From: Perkinsus olseni
Lineage: Eukaryota > Perkinsozoa > Perkinsida
DNA: 53,853 bases
Direction: 5' to 3'
NCBI GenBank assembly: GCA_013115125.1
Contig: JABANN010000199.1
Location: forward strand, 1-53,853
Positions 10,262-19,460 of the stretch are shown in pieces (the first letter of the stretch is position 1; each line of letters begins with the position of its first letter). The notes under the pieces were generated by a model. The model saw only the letters and a list, made by a program, of their open reading frames with translations, made no database searches and was not told the DNA's origin. Made by a program: the position numbers and the translations under genes.

Positions 10262-11485
10262 ATGCGGACCCCCACCCTCTCAACGTCTATTGGGGTATTA
10301 TTCTCCTCCGTCAAAGCTGAGCCGGTTTCTCTCCCAATAACTGAGGTGTATGTGCCATTGATGCTCGACGGCCAAACACTTAACTTCTATGCGGACTCTG
10401 GCAGCGCGAGAACTTTTGCCATCTACGGTCCCATGTACGAAGAGCGGCACGGTAAAGGAAGCTGCGATGAGATACCCTCGAAGTGTTACTTCTGCCCCAC
10501 TAACGTTTCGTGTGATGATATTTTTAAGAGGAAGAGATGGGAAGTGTCCTTCGCAGACGGCGAGGAGGTTGAGTATGTGCAGCACAACGTGACGCTCAGC
10601 ATCGGCGGAAAAGTTCTTCCCGAATTCGAGCTCGGACTTATAGCCGCATTTGACAACACTGACGGTATAGAAATGACCCCGGATGGCTTACTTGGTCTCT
10701 CTGGCGGCCGTAGCAGCATACCGGAGACATTCTTGGAACAGCTCAAAAGACGGCGGGTTATCTCCGATCTTGTATACTCGATCCACGCTGAGGAACAAGG
10801 GCCGTCCATCACAGGCAACCTGATACTGGACGACTCGAGCACGACTGGGGACTTGGCTATACCCTTCAGCTACCACCCGACGCGATCAAGGAGCAAGATC
10901 GTTGTTCCGCTGTGGTCGCTCAGGGTCTTCGACTCTGAGCGGAATCTGTTGACGCGAATCAGTTGGGAAGTTTCCCAGAGGACAGAACATGGCCCAAGTC
11001 CCGGCTATGTAGACACCGGGGCCTCGTCACTCCTGATCTCTAAGAATGACTTCGGAACAATCGTTAACGCAACCAGGGCGGCGATGCAGCGATATAACAA
11101 GGATACGTACCAGCTCGTATGGCAGGACCCCGAGACACGCTTCAACATGATCAGAAGAGAGGCTATTCCTTACTTGCCCACCCTCGGCTATGTTATCGGG
11201 GAGCCGCCGCATGATATGGACATCAGAATAGAGCCGAAGCATTATATTCATCCTTGTGAAGGAAGCACTTGTTTCTTGGCTATTACTCCCGACATTTCTG
11301 AAGACCTCACGCTTGGGCAGCCTTTGTTCCGTGCATACGATGTGACGATTAATCTACCCAGTCGTCAAGTGCACTTCTCGCCTCATAGAAGAGATTATAA
11401 AACTGTCGCAAAAGCGAGGCTCTCTCACAGATTGCGTTCTCTGGTACGACGACTACTCAAGAAGCGAGGAAGGAGGTTATTGTAG
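10262..11485 (+). CDS. pepsin-family (A1) aspartic protease-like protein, copy 2
   Basis: An intronless 407-residue paralogue. The frame is open back to 10151, but the ATG at 10262 aligns exactly with the start of copy 1: each has 19 residues to VKA and the catalytic Asp at 45 and 251. This is the only copy with both motifs canonical, D-S-G-S at 45 and D-T-G-A at 251. The flap segment is SFADGE, so the flap Tyr is absent here too. It ends in a basic tail (LRSLVRRLLKKRGRRLL) that copy 1 lacks and copy 3 shares. The leader is less hydrophobic than in copy 1, so a signal peptide is uncertain. It is the copy most likely to keep proteolytic activity. Its 3' flank (about 11510-11570) resembles the flanks after copies 1 and 3. 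Confidence 0.87.
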   Translation: MRTPTLSTSIGVLFSSVKAEPVSLPITEVYVPLMLDGQTLNFYADSGSARTFAIYGPMYEERHGKGSCDEIPSKCYFCPTNVSCDDIFKRKRWEVSFADGEEVEYVQHNVTLSIGGKVLPEFELGLIAAFDNTDGIEMTPDGLLGLSGGRSSIPETFLEQLKRRRVISDLVYSIHAEEQGPSITGNLILDDSSTTGDLAIPFSYHPTRSRSKIVVPLWSLRVFDSERNLLTRISWEVSQRTEHGPSPGYVDTGASSLLISKNDFGTIVNATRAAMQRYNKDTYQLVWQDPETRFNMIRREAIPYLPTLGYVIGEPPHDMDIRIEPKHYIHPCEGSTCFLAITPDISEDLTLGQPLFRAYDVTINLPSRQVHFSPHRRDYKTVAKARLSHRLRSLVRRLLKKRGRRLL

Positions 11486-12578
11486 CGTAACGATGATAGA
11501 GAGGCTGACGTGACTGATTGTAACGAGATGTGATTGTCAACATGCTGAATGATGTGAGCTTTAAGACTTTTCGCCAGTCGCGTCAAAGCTCCCCTCATAA
11601 CAGGATAGGACCTTAACAGGCGGACCCTCCCCTAGAAGAAATATAGAACTTTTCCTCGGGAGAGCTCACCGTAGGAGCAGCGGGCCCAAACACCTGCAAC
11701 TGAACTCAAGGCGACTTGTAGGCCAAACCTCAACTCATGGCACTCATGCGCTTGAAATCAGAGAGGTCCTTCCGCTACTTCCCGACCCGATGCATATCCG
11801 TGGAGAATTCGAACGCGTTACTACTGTCACATTCAACGTTCAGCCGCTCATAGCAGAATTGGGGCGTAGAATGGCTGAGATTCTCCAGTTAAAAAAATTG
11901 AACAGAGCACAATTTTAGTTCTCCTCCGTTTGTCTTGGGAGTAGCTTCAATAAACCACGTCTTCCAACTATTGGTGTCCACGAAGATGCATGGTGCAGAA
12001 TGATGAGGTCCAAGGTTCAGTCGCTCAGATGGAATTCAGACTCCACGACCGCTCCAACAGGGCGGCACGTCTCACGCGCTACAGGCTGCCCTTCTGTTTA
12101 GAGCTTCGGTCGGGACACTAGCTGACTCAAGAGCCATAAGAGTAGATTAAACACATTGGTGGATCTGACAGATCCGATCTATGCGACTCCGTGTGCAGCT
12201 ATGGGTGATTACTGTGAAAAGCTCTATCTTAAAGATCTTCCGAGAACTAGCTGGAAAAGGAAAAAGTTTGTGGGCACCATCGGCTGATGATAGCTGACCA
12301 GAGGGGAGAAATGAACTTAATTGGTGCACTTCTCGAGCCTTAGAGGTGATGCTTCTGCTGGCTCACCTGACGAGACCTGTGTGAGGGTGGTAGGCGTCTC
12401 TGTCGGAATGTACCCCTGAGGAAAGCTTCGTGACGAACCATCCGACTGCTTTTCACATCAGCGCTTCAAGGAGTTCCTAACTGAGCACATCGGCAACTTG
12501 TCGATTAAAAGAGTCCAACTAAGCCGGAACCGGCGTTGGACTACAAACTCACACGTACAAACGTACGTATAGAAAGAA
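11486..12578. other. spacer between protease copies 2 and 3
   Basis: No supported gene. The left edge matches the region after copy 3 (a GTCAAAGCTC word, an ACTGAACTCAA word, CACTCATGCGCTT). The right edge holds one copy of a dispersed stem-loop repeat at about 12511-12555. Short frames such as minus 12147-12329 show no motif. Confidence 0.5.
12511..12555. repeat. dispersed short repeat, copy 1 of 3 (hairpin-forming)
   Basis: It begins AGTCCAACTAAGCC and continues to CAAACTCACAC. GTCCAAC at the left and GTTGGAC further right are perfect complements, enclosing CCGGAACCGG, itself an inverted repeat. Related copies lie at about 17933-17981 and 31815-31858. Confidence 0.7.
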
Positions 12579-12950
12579 GACAGAACCATGTTACAGATGC
12601 ACGCTCTGTCACCGTGCCCGAGGAACGGGGGGCAAGCACGTTTGCGGAAGCCGGATTGAGGCAAATCGATTACATTGAGCGCTGTAGGATTTCCGCCGAG
12701 GGAATGGAACTTCCTTATGCTGAGCTCGGGCCTGCACCAGTATGCTGACCCCGGTATTCAATCCGAGTGTTCGTTGATGCACCCCGCGGTATGAAATCGT
12801 ATTGCCACTGTCGAAGAGAGTGTGCGTGACGCTTTAAATGGATAACATCTGAGGTTTTCGGAAGGCTTTCCATCAAAATTTCTAAAGTTTCGCTGTCGCT
12901 TTCCGGCGTGCTTGTGCCTAGGGTATGCTCCAGCATCCGGTCTGTCCATA
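12579..12950 (+). repeat. duplicated 5' flank, copy B (upstream of protease copy 3)
   Basis: Diverged copy of 9902-10261. It is 372 bp to the aligned ATG versus 360 bp in the other copy. Order and spacing of the shared words are conserved, so the promoter region and gene were duplicated together. Confidence 0.8.
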
Positions 12951-14183
12951 ATGCGCATCCACGCCATCCCAACGTCGATAGGATTATCATATCCCTCTGT
13001 CAAAGCCGAGCCAATCTCTCTACCACTAACAAGAGGGTATATGCCCCTAACGCTCGACGGCCAGACACTCAACTTCCGGGTGGACTCTAGCAGTGCAAGA
13101 ACTTTCGCCATCTACGGTCCCATGTACGAGGACTGGCACGGTAAAGGAAGCTGCGATGAGATACCCTCAAAGTGCTACTTCTGCCCCACTAACGTTTCGT
13201 GTGATGATATCTATACGAGGGAGAGATGGAAAGTGACCTTCGCCGACGGTGACGAGTTTGAGTACGTGCAGCACAACGTGACACTCAGCTTCGGCGGCAA
13301 AGTTGTTCCCGATTTCGAGCTCGGACTCATAGTCGAATTTGACAACATTTACGGTAGAAAGACGACCATGTATGGCCTACTTGGCCTCTCTGGCGGCCGT
13401 AGCAACATACCCGAGACATTCTTGGAACAGCTCAAGAGACGGCAGGTTATCTCCGATTTTGTCTACTCGATCCGCGCTGAGGAACAAGGACCTTCTATCA
13501 CAGGCAACCTGACACTGGACGACTCAAGGTTGACCGAGGACCTGGCCATACCATTCTGCGGCCATCTAAATATATCCAGGAAGAAAATAGTTGTGCCGCT
13601 GTCGCCGCTCAGGCTCTTAGACTCTCAGCGGAGTGTCTCGCCGCAGCATAATTTTAAGGTCTTCGGGAGGGCGGAACATGGTCCTAGGCCCGGAGAGATT
13701 GATTCAGGAGCCTCGTCAATTCAGATTTCTGAAGAGGATTTCGGAACGTTTGTTGGGGCAATTGAAACAGCAATGCAGAGAGATAATCTCCATGCGAATC
13801 ATATCATATGGGCAGACCCCAAGACACAATTCAACATGATCAGGGCAGAGGCTATTCCTTACTTGCCCACCCTTGGCTATGTTGTCGGGGAGCCGCCCCA
13901 TGATATGGACATCAGAATAGAGCCGAAGCATTATATCTTCGGTTGTGACGAAAACATTTGTTTCTTGGATATTAATGACGACGTTCTGGGAGATCCGACC
14001 CTTGGGCAGCCTCTGTTCCGAGCCTATGATGTAAAAGTTGATATTTCTCGATGCCGAGTGTATTTCTCACCTCACGCAGAGATCTCTAAAACTTTTGCGA
14101 AGGCGAGGCCATATCAGCCACACGGTAGATTGCGTTCTCTGGTTCGACGACTACTCAAGAAGCGAGGAACGAGATTATCGTAG
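12951..14183 (+). CDS. pepsin-family (A1) aspartic protease-like protein, copy 3
   Basis: An intronless 410-residue paralogue. The ATG at 12951 aligns with the other copies, though the frame is open back to 12912. The first motif is D-S-S-S at Asp45, with the conserved Gly replaced by Ser. The second is D-S-G-A at Asp251, which is canonical. The flap reads TFADGD, without Tyr. The fold landmarks LLGLSGGRSNIP and TLGQPLFRAYDV are intact, and it ends in the same basic tail as copy 2. An 83-bp stretch (13815-13897) is identical to copy 1 (9226-9308) at the same offset, although copy 3 is otherwise closer to copy 2 in its flanks and tail. Loss of the motif Gly makes normal catalysis doubtful. Confidence 0.86.
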   Translation: MRIHAIPTSIGLSYPSVKAEPISLPLTRGYMPLTLDGQTLNFRVDSSSARTFAIYGPMYEDWHGKGSCDEIPSKCYFCPTNVSCDDIYTRERWKVTFADGDEFEYVQHNVTLSFGGKVVPDFELGLIVEFDNIYGRKTTMYGLLGLSGGRSNIPETFLEQLKRRQVISDFVYSIRAEEQGPSITGNLTLDDSRLTEDLAIPFCGHLNISRKKIVVPLSPLRLLDSQRSVSPQHNFKVFGRAEHGPRPGEIDSGASSIQISEEDFGTFVGAIETAMQRDNLHANHIIWADPKTQFNMIRAEAIPYLPTLGYVVGEPPHDMDIRIEPKHYIFGCDENICFLDINDDVLGDPTLGQPLFRAYDVKVDISRCRVYFSPHAEISKTFAKARPYQPHGRLRSLVRRLLKKRGTRLS

Positions 14184-14440
14184 CGTCATCATGACGCGGT
14201 CAAATTAGTAAGGCTGATGATTTGATCATAATGAGATGTGATTGTGAATATGTTGAATGACGTAATGCTCTAATGCGCCGCTTGAGTTGCGTCAAAGCTC
14301 ATGCATGGATGGCATTTCATAGAACGGAAGTTCCACTGCAGAACATCACAATGGAGGACGTCCCAGAAGAAGACTACCAAAGGATCAGCGCACCTAACCT
14401 TCGACTGAACTCAAAAATACTTCCACGGCTAAATCTCCGC

Positions 14441-14520
14441 TTCATGACACTCATGCGCTTCATGAGTTTCATGACACTCATGCGTTTCATGAGTTTCATG
14501 ACACTCATGACACTCACTCT
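14441..14520. repeat. 27-bp tandem repeat, two full copies and a partial
   Basis: Units TTCATGACACTCATGCG[CT] plus TTCATGAGT occupy 14441-14467 and 14468-14494, with a shortened third to 14520. The array lies in the 3' flank of protease copy 3. The related flank after copy 2 has only one such word (near 11740), so the array expanded after the duplication. The small plus frame across it (14273-14539) is an artefact of the repeat. Confidence 0.8.
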
Positions 14521-14643
14521 GAAGTTGAAAGGGGGCTAAAATTGAGCCGCTTAACAGACGACCTACTCACCAAAATCTCTCAGCGGAGATTTGCGTGCAT
14601 TCTGCATCACCTACGATCCGGAATGCGGATAGTATCGGGTACG

Positions 14644-14650
14644 AAAAAAA
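14644..14650 (-). terminator. Pol III T-run terminator of tRNA-Val
   Basis: Seven A residues on the plus strand make a T7 run on the minus strand, about 18 nt beyond the tRNA 3' end. This is the usual RNA polymerase III stop signal. Confidence 0.75.
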
Positions 14651-14668
14651 CTGAGGCGAGGTAGCAAA

Positions 14669-14741
14669 TACCAGGAGCGAGGGTCGAACTCGCGACCTTC
14701 TGCGTGTAAGGCAGACGTCATAACCACTAGACTATCCCGGC
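14669..14741 (-). tRNA. tRNA-Val (anticodon UAC)
   Basis: A complete 73-nt cloverleaf is read on the minus strand. The acceptor GCCGGGA pairs with TCCTGGT, with two G-T pairs and discriminator A. The D arm carries TAGTCTAGTGG, which is also the A box. The anticodon stem TCTGC/GCAGA encloses the loop CTTACAC, giving anticodon TAC (valine). The T arm GCGAG-TTCGACC-CTCGC is perfect and forms the B box. No intron and no encoded CCA are seen. A T7 terminator follows. The TAC anticodon identifies the GTA-reading isoacceptor. Confidence 0.95.
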
Positions 14742-14981
14742 ATTACGATCAGCATGATCGCCCCGGTGTTACGATGATCCAGTATGCGCTCTTTGACTGC
14801 TGATTTGCGATAGTCCACGTGGATTCCAAAAAATACGCCCGCAATCATGGAATCAGGGCATTGTGACTCCTATTATAGCTCGATAACCCTGTCAATGACG
14901 GGCACCGTCGGAGGAATTCTGAAGGGGAATACGTTTTACATCGCAAGCCCAGCTTGTCGTCGCGATGAAGAAGTGTTTGCT

Positions 14982-15395
14982 TCAACTTGAAACAACGAAA
15001 CATGTCATGGGGTGGTAAGAAACCCTCCAATCGTCGCGCTCGGGAGGAACATCATCATCAGAGTCAAAAACGGCCCTCTCGCCGACCGCTTGGTTAGTTA
15101 ATAGTTCATAATACAGTGAGGAATGGAGCGATAAGAATGTGACATTACAGGAACCCGAATCAACGCCTCGTTTCGACGTTGGAATGACAGTTCGCACACG
15201 AGAAGTATTACAGAGCTTGGTGATCGGGGAATTCACAGCAAGAGCATAGGATAAGGACGGTATCATACGGCAGGGGTCAGGCAACCGTCTCCGACGTCGG
15301 CGGACTACACTGATCACGTAGCGTTCGCGGAGGAGACAGTAGAAGCTGAAAAGGGCAATGACGAAATCATGTGGAGTCGAATGAATGCTAGTCAT
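14982..15395 (-). CDS. unidentified protein, candidate exon(s)
   Basis: A 137-codon minus frame contains a segment of protein-like composition, including NSPITKLCNTSRVRTVIPTS, then an acidic stretch FDSDDDVPPERDDWR. A GTTTCT donor-like site follows near 15025. A second minus frame at 14845-15030 could supply the next exon. The N-terminal part contains RRRRRRL and a hydrophobic run and may be intronic. No family was recognised. It lies between the tRNA and the end of the kinase gene, on the same strand as both. Confidence 0.3.
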   Translation of the reverse strand: MTSIHSTPHDFVIALFSFYCLLRERYVISVVRRRRRRLPDPCRMIPSLSYALAVNSPITKLCNTSRVRTVIPTSKRGVDSGSCNVTFLSLHSSLYYELLTNQAVGERAVFDSDDDVPPERDDWRVSYHPMTCFVVSS

Positions 15396-15620
15396 ATGAG
15401 GTATTCCGCGTAACGGACTCTATCAAGTGGACTATCGGTTGCACAACTAGGAGAGAACATCACTACGAAACAACTGCCCGGCTGGCTCATTCTCAAATGC
15501 TAGCCCCCATTACTGTCTTGGCATCACCAATGGCAGCTCACCCGACGTACACAGTGCGAGAGCAGAATGCTGCTTAATCGTAAGGGTGGCTTCACCTCAA
15601 TCACACAACACGATCAATTC

Positions 15621-17791
15621 CTATAGCCAGTAAATTCTGAAGTCCTTTGTGCAAGGCTGAGTGCTGATCGGAAGTGCCAACCCCACTATCTCCCGCGAGA
15701 TCGCAGTTTGCCTACCGAAAGTAAACGAGCTGCTCTCCTTCGAGTCCATCAAAGCATTCCTGAAGGATTCATAAGTGATGTACCTGATGACGTTCTGTCT
15801 GAGTCAAACGGCCAGTCCAGACAGCGGCACCCCTCGTTGTTGGCATCTGCCTCCCTGATGAGATCCTCCACCCTCGTCCCACAAAAACGGTCGCCGAGGA
15901 CGTTACGCAAATTGCTCAGGGAGATGACCTGCACAACCAAGATGATGCGCCGCCGCTATCAGATTCCCACTCACCCCAGAGTTGTCAACGTCAAAGCGAC
16001 AAAACGCGTCGCGAACATCTTGCTCTGTGAGAGTTATCCGGTGCTGCAGGCATGCCGCGAGGAACTCCGAATAATGGATCTCCTCGTCGCCCGTCTGATC
16101 GAGCTTCCTGAAGATCTTCTCCGCCTCCGCAGCGTCCAGACCGAGGCGCTCCGTGAGGGCCTTGGTGAGATCCCCGAGGCGTATCGTCCCCGACTCATCG
16201 AAATCGAGAGAACGGAACTGGTCGGCCAGAGTGTCACAGACGTCCTTCGGGTTGATACTGAAGGCGACCAGGCTGAGTGCTGCCCGCTTCACGTCGCTCT
16301 CCTTAGCGAACTGGCAGAGGACTTCGAGTAGGTCAGAATCTATAAGGGCGGACTGGGGTTCCTGGATATCGACGAAAGTCCTGATCCAATCGCTTTTCGA
16401 AGCCTTCAGAGCGCTCGGACGATCCGCGGGGTTCTTCTGAAGCAGCCCCTTGACAAAGTCCTTCGCCGAGTCAGATACGCCCTTCCACCGAGGACCTGAA
16501 ACGACGGTTTCGGCGACCGACTCTTGAAAGTCATCAACGAACTCACCCTCGAAGGAGATGGGAGCTTCACAGATATTCCTAACGGTCTGCCTGGGATTCT
16601 CTCCAGCGAAGGGAGGCGAGCCCGACAGGAGCATGTACACTATGACGCCGATGGACCACACGTCGCAACGTACGTCGTAGGCTCCCTTCAGGATCTACTC
16701 GAAAGTTCGACTAACCGTGAAGAGTGGCACTGATGATCACCTCAGGAGCAACGTAGTAGACTGTGCCATGAGTGTCGCTCATCTTCTCTTTCGGTGTTGA
16801 AACTATTTGACTGATGCCGAAGTCGATCAACCGCAAGGGGGCGTCCGGCCGCGCCTCAGCGTAGACCCAGTTCTCCAGCTTGAGATCCCTAATGAGCTCA
16901 TGTCAGTTCGGACCGACTATAGTCACAAATACAATATAAAGCGAACACGCTGGCCTAGGAGACGAGAGCGCGGCTACTTGAGGGGAAATAACCTGCCCGA
17001 CCCCGAGATGCCCTCACCTGTGACAAACACCGTGGGTGTGACAGTAGTGTACTGCCTCTAGCATCTGCTTCGCAGCCACCGCTGCTTCCTCCTCCGTGTA
17101 GCGTCTCTGTAGTGCCAAACGCTCATACAGGTCCTTACCCATACCTGAGGCAGGGGAAAAGAGGTACTCTCAGAAAGCAGAACGAGCTAGCTCCGCCCAG
17201 AAACCCCGCCTTGGAGCATAGGGTAAGGTAGATCCCCACTCACATGCTTCCATCACTAGGTACACGTGTGACTCGTCCTCATAGACCTCGAGGAGCTTGC
17301 ACACGTTCGGGTGGTCCATCCGCAGGAAAATATCAACTTCGTTGTAGAGCCGCTGAGAATAGAGACAGCTCCCAGCCGAACACCAATACCACACCGTCAC
17401 CTACTCGATATTGAGCGGCATCCATCCCCTCGGTGGAGAACGTCTTCACAGCACAGATCCTATCGGTGCCGCGATGCTTGGCCAGGACCACAGCTCCGTT
17501 CATGCCCGTACCTGCACGCCACCACTGCCGAGGGCATCGACGAACGGTCGACTCACCAAGTATCTTATCCTGGTATATTTCGTATCTTGCTTCGATGGGT
17601 ATTTGGCGGATAACCTTCGCTGTGCGCACTCCCCGCTCATCTGTTGTTAATTGATTTATCAAAGAGTGAGCTCGCTGCCTCTGGCCACCAACGCCCGACG
17701 CTGATCTCCGGGGAATGTCCAGGGAGACTGAAGGCAGAAGCAACATTTTCACGCGCGCCACGAAATTAACCCGACCGGCCTCCTCGAGCAA
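15621..17791 (-). CDS. calcium-dependent protein kinase (CDPK-like), multi-exon
   Basis: A Ser/Thr kinase domain followed by four EF-hand-like units, the alveolate/plant CDPK arrangement. It acts in calcium signalling. The first exon runs from the ATG at 17791 to 17557. Splicing gives a Gly loop ILG|TGMNGAVVLA, the ATP Lys in CAVKTFS, catalytic HR|DLKLENW split by an intron (16900-17019 region), DFG, VYYVAPE|ILKGAYDV, and WSIGVIVYMLLSGSPPFAGE in the long exon near 16661. EF loops are DFDESGTIRLGD, DQTGDEEIHYSE, DVDNSG|VISLSN and DANNEG|YITYES, the last two each cut by an intron. Position 12 is D, E, N and S in turn, so calcium binding by loops 3 and 4 is doubtful. The terminal exon ends at TAG 15621. 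An alternative start is the Met at 17743. No myristoylation Gly is seen. Confidence 0.9.
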
Positions 17792-18215
17792 TCACGGGGT
17801 TAAAGTCTAGCAACGGAATTCATAGAGTGACCAACCGAAAACAGAAAGCCGTCTCGCTCCTCGAGACGATTGCAGTCAGATGATGATGAGACGATGATTT
17901 CCAGCTCACGAAAAAAAGTACGTCGGTGGTGCTAGTCCAACTAAGCCGTACTGTCGTAGACGTTGTACTTCAAACTCACACACAAAAGCCTACCAGCGTT
18001 CCGATGGCGAATGTCCGTCTTGTTCGACCCATGCTTTCCGCCCGGCGAACCGAGTCCATCCACATCGTCAAGCTTCGAGAGGTGACATCCCATTTACAAT
18101 ATTAAAGCCGTCAGAAAGGACTAACCAGTCCGGGAAAACACAAGACTAGCAGGGATGGAGCGAATAAGATGTGAATGAAAATTCTGTAGAGATGGTCCTT
18201 CACGAGAGGGGCCTT
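17792..18215. other. intergenic stretch between kinase and USP genes
   Basis: It contains one copy of a dispersed repeat at about 17933-17981, which overlaps the kinase promoter side. The rest shows no frame with a motif. Confidence 0.5.
17933..17981. repeat. dispersed short repeat, copy 2 of 3
   Basis: GCTAGTCCAACTAAGCC at the left and TTGTACTTCAAACTCACAC at the right match the copy at 12511-12555. The left 17 bases also match the copy at 31815 with one change (GCTAGTCCGACTAAGCC). Confidence 0.7.
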
Positions 18216-19425
18216 CTAGCCCTGGACGGTCCCTCTGCAATGGTCTCTCACTGCGACCACCGTAGCTCCTCGGACGTTCCTGCAACAGGGAACATGACTC
18301 ACCGCGGCCCTTGCATGCGTTTACCCGCAAAGCCACTCGGCCATTCTGCCAGAGCAGTCCTGGCCGGGTCCGACAACAACATAGTCAGCACCAGCGGCAC
18401 GGCAATGAGCCACCAGCTCGACCTGGCGGGGGAACTCAACTCGGTGGGTAAGACGAGTTTAAATACCTTGACATTGTTGCTGGGGCTGAGGAGTTTGCAC
18501 TCAGTTCGAAGGCTTTTCTGGACGGAGAGCTCCTCGACCTCCTTGCGAATCTTTGTGATCACACTCGGGCCTGTGGCTTCGAAGAGACTCTTCAAGTACC
18601 TTTACGACAGCAACAGCAGGGATACCAGTGAAAAGGGCGATATCGAAGGAACGCTCAAAATGCGAGAACCGGCGATAACAAGAGGAGATGCTTCGACGGA
18701 GCAACCACATCAGACGACTTCCGGCAGCGATGAGGATAGCGCCTGGCCGTAGCTGGCAGGCCTCTCTCTTGTCAAAGCTCACCCTCCAAAAAACAGCGCT
18801 TCCCCTTCAGGGCTAACAGCGCCAGGATCGCTCATGCTAGACAGGAGGTACTCGGGGAAGGGGCGAGGCACATGGACGCAAGATATGATATCTCCTGAGT
18901 ATTGCAGCACCTTGAGAAGGTCGCCCCGGAAGCTGCCCTACCGTCTCGAGCGAGGTCAACCGCCTTCCTGATGGCCGCGGCGGTGCCCTCAACGTCCTCT
19001 GTCCCGACTGGTACCACGAACTTTCTACTGCTGCTGTGAGGAGCAGTAGCTTGGACCGCAGCAAGGCAAATACGGGACACACCACGACCACCGCCGCAAC
19101 AAAGGGACAGCATGGTTACAGTAGAGGGGCTGAAGCCACTGACAATGAGGCGAATGTTCACAGAAAAGGAGTCCTCTGAGAGAAGATATTCCGCACCGGA
19201 ACTCAAACGGCAGTCGAGTTACTCGACCACGGTCACAGCTGACTGAGCGAGTACTGATAGCATAGCGAGCCGTGACGCCCCAACGCTCTCCACAGCTCGT
19301 ACGATCCATATATCGTCATCATTTGGACCCACTACTGCTACGCTCTTCTTCACGGGCGCAGTCAGAAGGGAGGGCGTGAGGCCGGGGAGTAATCCCCGGA
19401 CCAGGGCCCAACTCAACACCATCAC
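18216..19425 (-). CDS. universal stress protein (UspA-fold) family protein, multi-exon
   Basis: The USP fold is a nucleotide-binding Rossmann-like domain implicated in stress responses. The C-terminal part splices clearly. One exon gives RKFVVPVGTEDVEGTAAAIR (strand 1 plus helix 1, near 19020). A later exon carries a Ser/Glu-rich helix ending SNNVK near 18465. The next reads VELVAHCRAAGADYVVVGPG, the USP 'aDliVvG' strand, and continues to AEWLCG. A short last exon completes it as GNVRGATVVAVRDHCRG (the 'GSv...a..pVlvV' end) with TAG at 18216. An N-terminal exon from ATG 19425 contains APVKKSVAVVGPNDDDIW, which may be a first, partial USP unit. The start lies only 35 nt from the Lon stop codon. 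Intron boundaries in the middle are not all fixed. Confidence 0.7.
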
Positions 19426-19460
19426 ACGGCCAAGAAAAAAACTTAAGCAAAGGACATGTG

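Noticed and set aside
14273-14539. 88-codon plus frame rich in Met-Thr-Leu-Met repeats
   Set aside because: Produced by the 27-bp tandem repeat; no homology expected.
15708-16331. 207-codon plus frame
   Set aside because: Exactly antisense to the secure EF-hand exons of the CDPK.
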